In this document: in pieces, positions 1 to 7,112 of the stretch
Position numbering within the stretch: position 1 is the first letter of the stretch
Layout of the letters: each line of letters opens with the position of its first letter
From: Rhodospirillales bacterium
GTDB taxonomy: Bacteria; Pseudomonadota; Alphaproteobacteria; Micavibrionales; Micavibrionaceae
Assembly (NCBI GenBank): GCA_020638295.1
Contig: JACKIU010000001.1
Span: 682,001-746,000, forward strand
Direction of reading: 5' to 3'
DNA length: 64,000 nt
The notes under the pieces: model-generated
Told to the model about the DNA's origin: nothing
Database searches by the model: none
The model's input: only the letters and a program-made list of their open reading frames with translations
Program-made: the position numbers and the translations under genes

Positions 1-456
1 AAGCTGGAATCGGGCGGCGCGTACACCTCTGTCGGGACTTACGATCATAAAGAACTTTTGGAAATCGTTACGGTTTTAAGCCGGTATACGGCTGTCCCGG
101 TCAAGGATCTCGTTCGTAAATACGGTCATCATCTTTTTTTCCGTTTTCGTAAACTTATGCCCGAATTCTTTGAAAAACCGACCAACGCCTTTCAATTTCT
201 TGAAACTGTGCACGGCACCATCCATGTAGAGGTTAAAAAGCTCTATCCTGACGCCAAATTGCCTTCTTTTGAAACTTCAAGAGAAAGCGACACCGAACTT
301 GTCATGACCTACATATCGTCCTGTCCTTTCGCAGATTTTGCCCACGGCCTGATGCAGGGATGTTTTGATTATTACAATGAGGACATTCGTATAGAGAAGG
401 AAGATAAAAACAACGAACAACAGTTTTGTCGTGTTTTTACCTTAACAAAACGATGA
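1..456 (+). CDS. H-NOX (heme-NO-binding) domain protein, 5' end missing
   Basis: The reading frame is open from base 1, so the N-terminus lies outside the window. The visible part matches the H-NOX/HNOB family, which holds heme and senses NO or O2 in the cytoplasm. The likely proximal heme ligand is the second His of VHGTIHVEVKKLYPDA (codon 223-225). The family's YxSxR heme-propionate motif is altered: the sequence reads YISSC, with Tyr and Ser kept and Arg replaced by Cys. The stop overlaps the start of the downstream hybrid histidine kinase (ATGA), the usual H-NOX/kinase pairing, so the protein probably gates that kinase. Family assignment is firm; the ligand sensed is inference. Confidence 0.85.
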   Translation, partial: KLESGGAYTSVGTYDHKELLEIVTVLSRYTAVPVKDLVRKYGHHLFFRFRKLMPEFFEKPTNAFQFLETVHGTIHVEVKKLYPDAKLPSFETSRESDTELVMTYISSCPFADFAHGLMQGCFDYYNEDIRIEKEDKNNEQQFCRVFTLTKR

Positions 457-2666
457 GTGACACCCTTGATATAAATAAGAAAATTTTCAGACTCGAAAAA
501 AGAGCCGTTCGTGAAAAGCTCGCTCGTTTAGAAGCGGAACGGTTGCTCGAAAGAAAAACTCGCGAAATATACGCCCTGAACAAGAATATCTGCGAGCATT
601 CGCGCTTGCTGGAAACGGCCGTCGTCAATGCCAAGGACGCCGTGGTTATCACCAGTGCTCTGCTTGAAAATGGCGGACCTGAGATTATCTATGTCAACGA
701 AGCCTTTACGCTGATTTCTGGATATAGCGCCGATGAGGTTATAGGCAAAACGCCAAGGATTTTACAGGGCCTCGATACAGACCCAAAAGAACTTGCGCGT
801 CTTAAAGATACCCTATCCAGAGGGCTGTCTTTTTCAGGTGAGTTGGTAAATTATACCAAGGCCGGTGAGCCTTACTGGATTGATATCAGCGTTACCCCGA
901 TCTTTGATGAGAATGGGTGCGTCACGCATTTCACGGCGATTGAGCGCGATATTACGGAGCGTAAAAAGTTTGAGACAGAGTTAGCGAAGGCCAAGCTTGA
1001 AGCGGAAAAGGAGATTGAGGAACGCAAACGGATTGAGCAGCAAATGCAGGAATACGCCGACAAGCTTGAACTTATTCGTTTTGATGCCGTCGCCGCCCAG
1101 CGCAAGGCCGAAGCGGCCAACCAAGCCAAAAGCGAGTTTCTGGCCAATATGAGTCATGAGCTGCGCACGCCGATGAACGGCATTATCGGCATGGCCGAAT
1201 TCCTGCTCGATTCCCATCTGGATGCCGAACAGCGCGATAATGCGGAGACGCTGCACCGCTCCAGTCAAAATCTTTTGGCCATCCTCAATGACATTCTCGA
1301 TATTTCAAAAATCGAAGCCGGGGAGCTTGATATTGAAACGGTGCCCTTTGATCTGAGCACGGCGGTGCGTCAGATCGTGCAGCTCTTCTTGCCGGTCGCC
1401 ACAGACAAAAGAATTACTCTGGCCTTTGAAGACAACGAAGATGTGCCGACAACAGTGATGGGCGATCTTGGAAAATTTCAACAAATTCTGCGCAATCTGG
1501 CCAGCAATGCCATTAAATTCACCGAAACGGGCGGCGTTACGATCTCTTTGAGCAAGGGCCGCGGCCGCTTTGTCAATATTGCCGTTGAGGATACGGGTAT
1601 CGGCATTCCCGAAGACAAGCTCGAAACAATCTTTGACAAATTCACGCAAGCCGACAGTTCGGTGACGCGGGAATTTGGCGGCACCGGTCTGGGCCTTGCG
1701 ATTACGCAGCAACTTGTCGAGTTGATGGGCGGCGAGATCAGCGTTGAAAGCGTGCGGGGGACCGGGTCTGTTTTTCGCCTTGAATTGCCGCTCGATCCGG
1801 CGGATGCAGATTTGAAACCGGTCAATCTTTATGACGCCAAGCAATCGGTTTCCCAAGGATTGCTGCCGACGAATATCCGCATTCTGGCGGTTGACGATCA
1901 TCCGATCAATCAAAAGTTTGTTCTCAAACTCCTGACCAAGCTTGGCTTTCATAATATTGACCTGGCGGAAAACGGTCATCAGGCGTTGGATATGATCGAA
2001 CGCAACGCTTACGATCTGGTTCTCATGGATTGCCAGATGCCGGAGCTGGACGGTTATCAGGCGACCACGGAGTTACGGATCAAGGAAGAAGGAACCGGAC
2101 GGCATTTGCCGGTGATCGCCCTGACGGCGAACGCGATGGTCGGGGATCGTGATAAATGCCTGAAGGTCGGTATGGATGATTATCTCAGCAAACCGATCCG
2201 GCCGGAAAAACTGATTGCTCTCATTACCCAGTATGTTGGCGGTGATGATACGGACAATACTTGCGATGCTCCCGTTCTTGCCGATATTTCCCAAAAGGAA
2301 GAGATCCCGGTTGATTTAGAACATCTGCATATGTTTACCGATGGCGATCCTGACGAAGAACGCGAGCTTCTGGATTTGTTTTTCGGTCAGGCCGGTCTGA
2401 GCCTTTCCCAACTGGAAGCGGCTTTGGACAGCGATGAAGATGAGGCCTGGAGACAGGCCGCGCACCGCCTTAAAGGCGCTTCGGCGAATTTGGGGGCGAA
2501 TGTCCTGTCTGAAACCTGCGCTCTGGCCGAATACGGCTACGAAAGCGACGCCTCTTCGAAAGAGGATATGCTTGCGCAGATAAAAACCCGGCTGGACGAT
2601 GTCGATCACTTTTTTGCCAGCCAGCATGGCGGAGGGTGCAATATGCGCGCCAGCGCCATATTTTAA
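453..2666 (+). CDS. PAS-hybrid histidine kinase with receiver and HPt domains
   Basis: This is a cytoplasmic-looking hybrid sensor kinase of about 737 residues with no membrane segments. In order: a coiled coil (about 10-50), a PAS domain (about 50-175), a second coiled coil, HisKA with phospho-acceptor His235 in FLANMSHELRTP, HATPase with N box (NLASNAIKF) and G boxes (DTGIGIP, GGTGLGLA), a receiver domain with phospho-Asp526 (LMDCQMPELDG) and Lys in LSKP, and a C-terminal HPt with His671 (AAHRLKGASANLG). The ATG at 453 is chosen because it overlaps the H-NOX stop; an in-frame TTG at 426 lies within the upstream gene. No dedicated output response regulator is visible nearby. The kinase probably reports H-NOX state through a phosphorelay. 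Confidence 0.93.
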   Translation: MSDTLDINKKIFRLEKRAVREKLARLEAERLLERKTREIYALNKNICEHSRLLETAVVNAKDAVVITSALLENGGPEIIYVNEAFTLISGYSADEVIGKTPRILQGLDTDPKELARLKDTLSRGLSFSGELVNYTKAGEPYWIDISVTPIFDENGCVTHFTAIERDITERKKFETELAKAKLEAEKEIEERKRIEQQMQEYADKLELIRFDAVAAQRKAEAANQAKSEFLANMSHELRTPMNGIIGMAEFLLDSHLDAEQRDNAETLHRSSQNLLAILNDILDISKIEAGELDIETVPFDLSTAVRQIVQLFLPVATDKRITLAFEDNEDVPTTVMGDLGKFQQILRNLASNAIKFTETGGVTISLSKGRGRFVNIAVEDTGIGIPEDKLETIFDKFTQADSSVTREFGGTGLGLAITQQLVELMGGEISVESVRGTGSVFRLELPLDPADADLKPVNLYDAKQSVSQGLLPTNIRILAVDDHPINQKFVLKLLTKLGFHNIDLAENGHQALDMIERNAYDLVLMDCQMPELDGYQATTELRIKEEGTGRHLPVIALTANAMVGDRDKCLKVGMDDYLSKPIRPEKLIALITQYVGGDDTDNTCDAPVLADISQKEEIPVDLEHLHMFTDGDPDEERELLDLFFGQAGLSLSQLEAALDSDEDEAWRQAAHRLKGASANLGANVLSETCALAEYGYESDASSKEDMLAQIKTRLDDVDHFFASQHGGGCNMRASAIF

Positions 2667-2678
2667 TCTCTTTCGGGT

Positions 2679-3854
2679 TTAATGGCTTGTCTGTGTCCCG
2701 ATCAGACGTTTCGATGTGTGAGAGTGTCTACGGATACGAAATTCAGCATTCCGCACTTCAAAAAATTGTGCCCGCCCCTCTATGGCGGTGAATAAAGACG
2801 CATCGGCGCCGGTCAGCCAGACCTGTCCGCCCAGATCCTCGAGCACCGCATACAGCCCGGCCCGGCGCTGTTCATCCAGATGCGCGGCAACCTCATCCAG
2901 CAACAAGATCGGCGCGAAGCCGCGCTCCCCGGAAATCAACCGGGCATGCGCCAACGTAATACCGATGAGCAGCGCTTTTTGCTCGCCCGTCGAGCATTGA
3001 TCCGCCGCCATATCTTTCGCGGCATAGCGCACCAGCAAATCCGTTTTATGCGGTCCCGTCGCCGCACCGCCGGTCACGGCATCTTTCGCCCGCGACGCGC
3101 CAAGCTGATACGCAAACAGGCTTTCAACTTCCAGCGCTGAAGCTTGTACCAGTAAATCCTCCAACGTTCCGCGCACGGTGAGATGCGCCGTGGGGAAATG
3201 CGGATTTTCCGCCGCCCGGCACGCCGCCTGCAGGCGCTGGGCAAAATCCATCCGCGCCGCCGCAATCGCTACGCCCGTCTCGGCCATCTGCGCCTCGAGC
3301 GAACCCAGCCAGCTTTCATCCGCGCCGCCTTCGCCCAGCAGTTTCGCGCGCTGACGCATCGCGTTTTCATACCGGCTGACCCGCCCCGAATGTCCGGGAT
3401 CAAAGCCAAACACCAGCCGATCGAGAAATCTGCGCCGATGCGATGCCGAATCCAGAAACAACCGGTCCATCTGCGGAGTCAGCCATACACAAGCCACATA
3501 TTCGGCCAGAGCCATCTGGCCGCGCACATTTTCACCATTCACCCGAATCAGCCGTTTATCCCCGGACGGCTCCAGCCCCGTACCAATCTGCACCGGTCCG
3601 TATTCCGTTTGCACCTGCGCCGCCACCGCCCACGGATTACCCGTCCCTTTTGGAGCCTCTTGGCATTGAATTTCAAGATTCTTCGCCCCGCGTAAACCTC
3701 TGCCCGGGGAAAGCAAAGATATGGCCTCCAAAATATTCGTCTTGCCCGCGCCATTGTCCCCATGCAGCACAATCATCCCGGTGCGCAAATCCTCTAGGGC
3801 CGCCTCCGGGTAACAGCGAAAATTGTGAAGTTTGAGGTTTCGAATAAATGTCAT
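2679..3854 (-). CDS. recF: DNA replication and repair protein RecF
   Basis: RecF is an SMC-like ATPase that loads RecA at single-strand gaps together with RecO and RecR. Walker A is GDNGAGKT (residues 32-39), the ABC signature region is STGEQKALLIG, and Walker B is ILLLDEVAAHLDE. The last 20 or so residues are rich in basic and polar residues and look like an unconserved extension. The gene is convergent with the histidine kinase, only 12 bp apart, and is not beside dnaA, dnaN or gyrB in this window. The ATG at 3854 gives the conserved start MTFIRNLKLHNFRCY. Confidence 0.93.
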   Translation of the reverse strand: MTFIRNLKLHNFRCYPEAALEDLRTGMIVLHGDNGAGKTNILEAISLLSPGRGLRGAKNLEIQCQEAPKGTGNPWAVAAQVQTEYGPVQIGTGLEPSGDKRLIRVNGENVRGQMALAEYVACVWLTPQMDRLFLDSASHRRRFLDRLVFGFDPGHSGRVSRYENAMRQRAKLLGEGGADESWLGSLEAQMAETGVAIAAARMDFAQRLQAACRAAENPHFPTAHLTVRGTLEDLLVQASALEVESLFAYQLGASRAKDAVTGGAATGPHKTDLLVRYAAKDMAADQCSTGEQKALLIGITLAHARLISGERGFAPILLLDEVAAHLDEQRRAGLYAVLEDLGGQVWLTGADASLFTAIEGRAQFFEVRNAEFRIRRHSHTSKRLIGTQTSH

Positions 3855-3895
3855 ATAGTTCTAGGCAACTCAGTTTAAAAATCAAAGGATTCGCC

Positions 3896-4189
3896 ATGCC
3901 AGCAAAAATCATTATAGGGTTTTTTATCCTCTTATGCGCGCTGTTCTATAATTTTTCGCCCGCTCAGGCACAGAAAAAATCCACCACGCCCGCCACCCAT
4001 ATGTGGGTGCAAAACTATCAAAACCTGCTCTTTGTTTATGTTCGATCCTTGGAAGAATGCGAGATGTTTACCCGTCAGGCCGCCGCGATCAATTCAACCG
4101 AGGGCCACTGCTATAACGGGGAAAGACTGCTCAAGAAAATCCACTGCACCAAGCCGGTCAAACGCGACGAAGCTGCGAAATGTTCCTAG
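3896..4189 (+). CDS. small exported protein of unknown function
   Basis: This 97-residue protein begins with a hydrophobic signal sequence (MPAKIIIGFFILLCALFYNF) ending near an AQA cleavage site. The mature part is short and polar and has four cysteines that could form two disulfides. I do not recognise a family. The ATG at 3896 is preferred to the upstream in-frame ATG at 3848 because AAAGGA lies 7 bases before it and because the longer version would overlap the divergent recF start. It stands alone between recF and a repeat element. Confidence 0.6.
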   Translation: MPAKIIIGFFILLCALFYNFSPAQAQKKSTTPATHMWVQNYQNLLFVYVRSLEECEMFTRQAAAINSTEGHCYNGERLLKKIHCTKPVKRDEAAKCS

Positions 4190-4224
4190 TACATAAGAAA
4201 AAACAACTTACCACCCCTCAATTT

Positions 4225-4328
4225 CGTCATTGCGACCCCGGACTTGATCCGGGGGAAACAATCCAGAGTCCCCGAAATTCTGCCGTTTTTCTGGATTGCT
4301 TCGTCGGCTTCGCCTCCTCGCAATGACG
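4225..4328. repeat. Palindromic intergenic repeat, CGTCATTGCGA family
   Basis: A 104-bp imperfect palindrome with ends CGTCATTGCGA and TCGCAATGACG and inner arms AACAATCCAG and CTGGATTGCTT. A shorter member with the same ends lies at 30869-30951 between queD and queE. It sits between two small genes and would form a long hairpin in RNA or single-stranded DNA. Confidence 0.8.
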
Positions 4329-4388
4329 GAATACGGGGCCTTTTCAGAAATTGAGACAAGGGGCGGTAAAGAAAAAACAAATTTTTTC

Positions 4389-4415
4389 TTGCACTACGGC
4401 ACGGTTTGATATACT
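4389..4415 (+). promoter_or_regulatory. Possible sigma-70 promoter of small lipoprotein gene
   Basis: TTGCAC and TATACT are separated by 15 bases, shorter than the ideal 17, and are followed 12 bases later by the lipoprotein ATG. Transcription from here would give a very short leader, which agrees with the absence of a ribosome-binding site. Confidence 0.35.
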
Positions 4416-4427
4416 AGCACAACGATT

Positions 4428-4646
4428 ATGAATATAAAAACAACTACACCATCGCTTGTTTTATCAGCCGTAGTCGCCTTCAGCTTGACTGGTTGTGGCG
4501 ATCATGGCCCAAGCCATCTGACGCAGGCAAAGGCTACTAACCAGACTCGCTACACGGGTCGTCAGGCGCGGCTTGATGGGATTATGGACGAGGTGAGCCG
4601 CAGCCGTGCACAACCGAATACAAACGACCCCACTGCCGCCAGATAA
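4428..4646 (+). CDS. small lipoprotein of unknown function
   Basis: A 72-residue protein with a short N-region, a hydrophobic stretch and a lipobox LTGC, so it should be lipidated and membrane-anchored. The mature part is about 50 polar residues without a recognised domain. There is no clear Shine-Dalgarno sequence; initiation may be nearly leaderless. It may be an entericidin-like or lineage-specific small lipoprotein; the sequence does not decide this. Confidence 0.6.
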   Translation: MNIKTTTPSLVLSAVVAFSLTGCGDHGPSHLTQAKATNQTRYTGRQARLDGIMDEVSRSRAQPNTNDPTAAR

Positions 4647-4647
4647 G

Positions 4648-4740
4648 TTAACTTACCGCATTGATCTGTGCGCCGGATTTATACGCCTCCAGCCCCTCAA
4701 CCACTTGATCAAACAACCGCTGACACGCTTGGCGGCTGGT
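4648..4740 (-). pseudogene. Possible C-terminal gene remnant
   Basis: In one minus-strand frame, 30 codons between two stops read as natural protein (RQACQRLFDQVVEGLEAYKS and a short tail) and end in TAA at 4648-4650. No start or upstream part remains; the MITE-like element at 4780 begins about 40 bases upstream of it. I take it as the surviving end of a lost gene, but the stretch is too short to name a family. Confidence 0.3.
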
Positions 4741-4779
4741 TCATTCCGCATGCACAGCCCTGAGCTTGCGAACATTATA

Positions 4780-4943
4780 TAGTCGTTTAAATTAAGGATT
4801 ACACAGAGGCGAAAACGACCGGCTTTTGAAAAAATCGACGACAACGTACATACAGGTACTTTGAGGAGATTTTTTCACTTGTGCCCCAGAGGGTAAAAAC
4901 GGCTTCGTTTGCAGACCTGTATAATTCTTAAGTTGAATGACTA
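4780..4943. mobile_element. MITE-like element with IS630-type ends
   Basis: A 164-bp element flanked by TA on both sides (4778-4779 and 4944-4945). Its ends are inverted repeats: TAGTCGTTTAAATTAAGGAT on the left, and TAGTCATTCAACTTAAGAAT when the right end is read inward. They resemble the ends of the IS630-like relics at 34210-34703 and 17255-17683. Inner arms GAAAAAATC and GATTTTTTC extend the palindrome. It has no coding capacity, so it would be moved in trans. Confidence 0.65.
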
Positions 4944-5135
4944 TAGCCTGTCTCGAACAAAACGATCATGTGTTCCCCGTGAAAACGGGGGTCTTAACCA
5001 TTTGATTTTAAAATATCCCCGCTCTTGCGCCCCAGAGGGCATGCGATAAACTCGTCCCGCCCGCAGATTGAAAGGAGGAATATTTTATAAAATTAAATTA
5101 TTTTTATAATTTTTTAAATATTATTAAAAAATATC
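4944..5135. other. Gene-free AT-rich stretch upstream of LemA/TPM operon
   Basis: This stretch holds a small hairpin near 4974-4990 (CCCC GTGAAAAC GGGG) and a very AT-rich run at about 5080-5135 that could act as an UP element for the promoter at 5136. I see no gene in it. Confidence 0.5.
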
Positions 5136-5163
5136 TTGATTTTATTTAACATATGTGTATACA
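5136..5163 (+). promoter_or_regulatory. Sigma-70 promoter of the DUF2089-LemA-TPM operon
   Basis: TTGATT and TATACA are spaced by 16 bases, downstream of a strongly AT-rich tract. The start point would fall near 5170, followed by AGGAGA at 5174 and the DUF2089 ATG at 5188. Confidence 0.6.
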
Positions 5164-5187
5164 ATGCGATTGTAGGAGAAGAAAGAA

Positions 5188-5547
5188 ATGAAGAATTGTC
5201 CTGCATGCAGCAATCCGTTAGTTCCCGTCAGGCTTTCATGTAATGCCTGCGGGGTCACGATGGAAGGAGGCTTTAAAATGCCCCGTTTGGCGCGATTATC
5301 AAAGAATTCCCAAGAGCTCGCAGAATTGTTTATTCTCTTTGGAGGAAATCTGAAAGAACTGTCTGCAAAAATGGAAATAAGCTATCCGACCCTGCGCAAG
5401 CGCGTGGATGATATGATCGGTGAGCTTTCCGGGTTGCAAAAAAAAGACGCGCTGGAAATAGGCACCATTCTCGACCGGATTGAAAACGGTGAAATCAAGG
5501 CTGAAGAAGGTATGAGACTGATAAGGGAGATGAACAGTGAGCTATAA
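5188..5547 (+). CDS. DUF2089 family zinc-ribbon/HTH protein
   Basis: A 119-residue protein with an N-terminal zinc ribbon (CPAC at 4-7 and CNAC at about 18-21) followed by a helix-turn-helix-like core (ELSAKMEISYPTLRKRVDDM) and a C-terminal helix with the LERGEI-type pattern (LDRIENGEIKAEEGMRLI). This matches DUF2089, small proteins presumed to bind DNA. As first gene of the operon it may regulate the membrane genes behind it; that is inference. Its end overlaps the next gene by 11 bases. Confidence 0.8.
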   Translation: MKNCPACSNPLVPVRLSCNACGVTMEGGFKMPRLARLSKNSQELAELFILFGGNLKELSAKMEISYPTLRKRVDDMIGELSGLQKKDALEIGTILDRIENGEIKAEEGMRLIREMNSEL

Positions 5548-6427
5548 GGAAAGACTGGAAAAAATGATTGCCTCCGGCGTCATTACGACGGATCAGGCAA
5601 AAGGACTGCAAGACAGTATTGGTAAAGGCGCACCGCAGGCGAATGCCCCCGCGCACAAAGCTGTGCCTGCCGGGGTTATTGCCGGGAGTGCGGGTGTGAT
5701 CGCCGTTTTTCTAATGATAACCCTCTTCCTATCGTCCGGTGGTGAAGGACAAGAAGTACGACAAATACAGGATGTCAGCGAAAGCCTGAACCAGATAGCC
5801 GCCATGGGCGGACTCAAGGGTACGGCCTCGTCCTTCATGGCGTTGGTTATATTGGGCCTGCCGTTGATCGCAGCGTTTGCCGGTTACATGCCTTTTGTGC
5901 ATAACCGTTTCGTTACTCTTGAAGAGGAAATGCTGGCCTCATGGGCGCATGTGGAATCCTGTTATCAAAAACGTGCCGATCTTCTGCCCAATCTGGCCGA
6001 GACCGTGCGCAGCTATCTGAGAATGGAAAAAGGCGTGCAAAGCGATGTGACGCAAGCGCGCGCCGGACAGGAAAATCTTGCCGCCGCCTTGAAAGAATTT
6101 GAACAAATCCGCGTGGAAACGGTGGAACAATCACTTGTTCGGGATCAAGTCGTTCCGGTTTTGGGCAAGCTGTTCGCCGTGATGGAAAATTATCCGGATC
6201 TGAAAGCGGCGGAAAATATTTCCCTGTTGCAACACCAGCTTGAAGATATTGAGAGCCAGATCAATGCGGCGCGGATTTACTACAATGAAGCTGCGCGCGA
6301 TTACAACCGTGCTATCGGGAAGGTGCCGGGCAATCTGGTCGCCACGATGGGAGGTTTCCAGCCCCGACCTTATTTCGAAGGCGCGGTGGCTTCCAGCACG
6401 GCTGAAAAAATCGAACTTGCAGCCTAA
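5537..6427 (+). CDS. LemA family protein with extra N-terminal membrane region
   Basis: A 296-residue protein starting at GTG inside the end of the DUF2089 gene. The first 30 residues resemble a SHOCT-like segment (MIASGVITTDQAKGLQ). Two hydrophobic segments follow (about 44-68 and 98-120), then a LemA core: LEEEMLASWAHVESCYQKRA, DLLPNLAETVRSY and the late N-E-A-x-x-x-YN helix. LemA proteins are membrane-anchored helical bundles of unknown biochemistry, often encoded with TPM-domain proteins. The extra N-terminal part is unusual for LemA. Confidence 0.85.
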   Translation: MSYKERLEKMIASGVITTDQAKGLQDSIGKGAPQANAPAHKAVPAGVIAGSAGVIAVFLMITLFLSSGGEGQEVRQIQDVSESLNQIAAMGGLKGTASSFMALVILGLPLIAAFAGYMPFVHNRFVTLEEEMLASWAHVESCYQKRADLLPNLAETVRSYLRMEKGVQSDVTQARAGQENLAAALKEFEQIRVETVEQSLVRDQVVPVLGKLFAVMENYPDLKAAENISLLQHQLEDIESQINAARIYYNEAARDYNRAIGKVPGNLVATMGGFQPRPYFEGAVASSTAEKIELAA

Positions 6428-6453
6428 AAACTACTGAAAAGAGGAAAAAGAAA

Positions 6454-7110
6454 ATGAGCAATGCCAAAACAAATATTTCAGCCGCCTTGCTGGTCATCGT
6501 GCCGCTGGTGGTCATTATCGGAGCTTTCGTGATCCTGCATAACGGCCTTGTGAGCAAGGAAGAATCCGTCATGGGAAGCTGGGCGCAGGTGGAAAGCAAT
6601 TACCAACGCCGCGCCGATCTGATTCCCAATCTGGTCAAAACCGTGCAGAGTTTTGCCGAACATGAACGCGCCGTTTTAAGCGATGTCACAGAAAAACGCG
6701 CGGGCGGAACGGCTGTGGAACAAGCTATCGGAGATCTGCTCAAAAGCCGGGACGAGGCGGAAAAACTGGCGCAGGGCGCAGAAAGCAAGCTGGGCGATGA
6801 AACCTACATGAAAGCGTTGGCCACCGCGCAACAGCAGGTTGGCACGCGCATGGGCCATTTGTTCGGGCTGGTGGAGAATTACCCGCAGCTTCGTTCTTCC
6901 GACAATTTCCTGGCGCTTCAGGATCAACTTGAAGGCACGGAAAACCGGATCAACGTGGCCCGGATGAACTTCAACGAAAACGTGCGCGCCTATAACGCCG
7001 CTATCCGCAAAATGCCGGCCAGCCTGATCGCCGGTATGGGCGGCTTTACCCGTAAAGCGTATTTCAAAGCCGACGATGGCACGGACAAGGGCGTGAAGGT
7101 TGAGTTTTAA
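6454..7110 (+). CDS. lemA: LemA family protein
   Basis: A standard-length LemA protein (218 residues) with one N-terminal membrane segment (about 10-30) and the family core: EESVMGSWAQVESNYQRRAD, LIPNLVKTVQSFAEHE, VENYPQLRS and the NFNENVRAYNAAIRKMP helix. It follows the first LemA by 26 bases and is followed 2 bases later by a TPM gene. The two LemA proteins are clear paralogues in the core and may form one assembly. Confidence 0.9.
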   Translation: MSNAKTNISAALLVIVPLVVIIGAFVILHNGLVSKEESVMGSWAQVESNYQRRADLIPNLVKTVQSFAEHERAVLSDVTEKRAGGTAVEQAIGDLLKSRDEAEKLAQGAESKLGDETYMKALATAQQQVGTRMGHLFGLVENYPQLRSSDNFLALQDQLEGTENRINVARMNFNENVRAYNAAIRKMPASLIAGMGGFTRKAYFKADDGTDKGVKVEF

Positions 7111-7112
7111 AA

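Noticed and set aside
1305..1979. 224-codon minus-strand frame in the histidine kinase gene
   Set aside because: Shadow of a gene with all kinase motifs in place.
4201..4340. CRISPR array
   Set aside because: The repeats here and elsewhere in the window are palindromic units dispersed singly, with no regular spacers and no cas genes.
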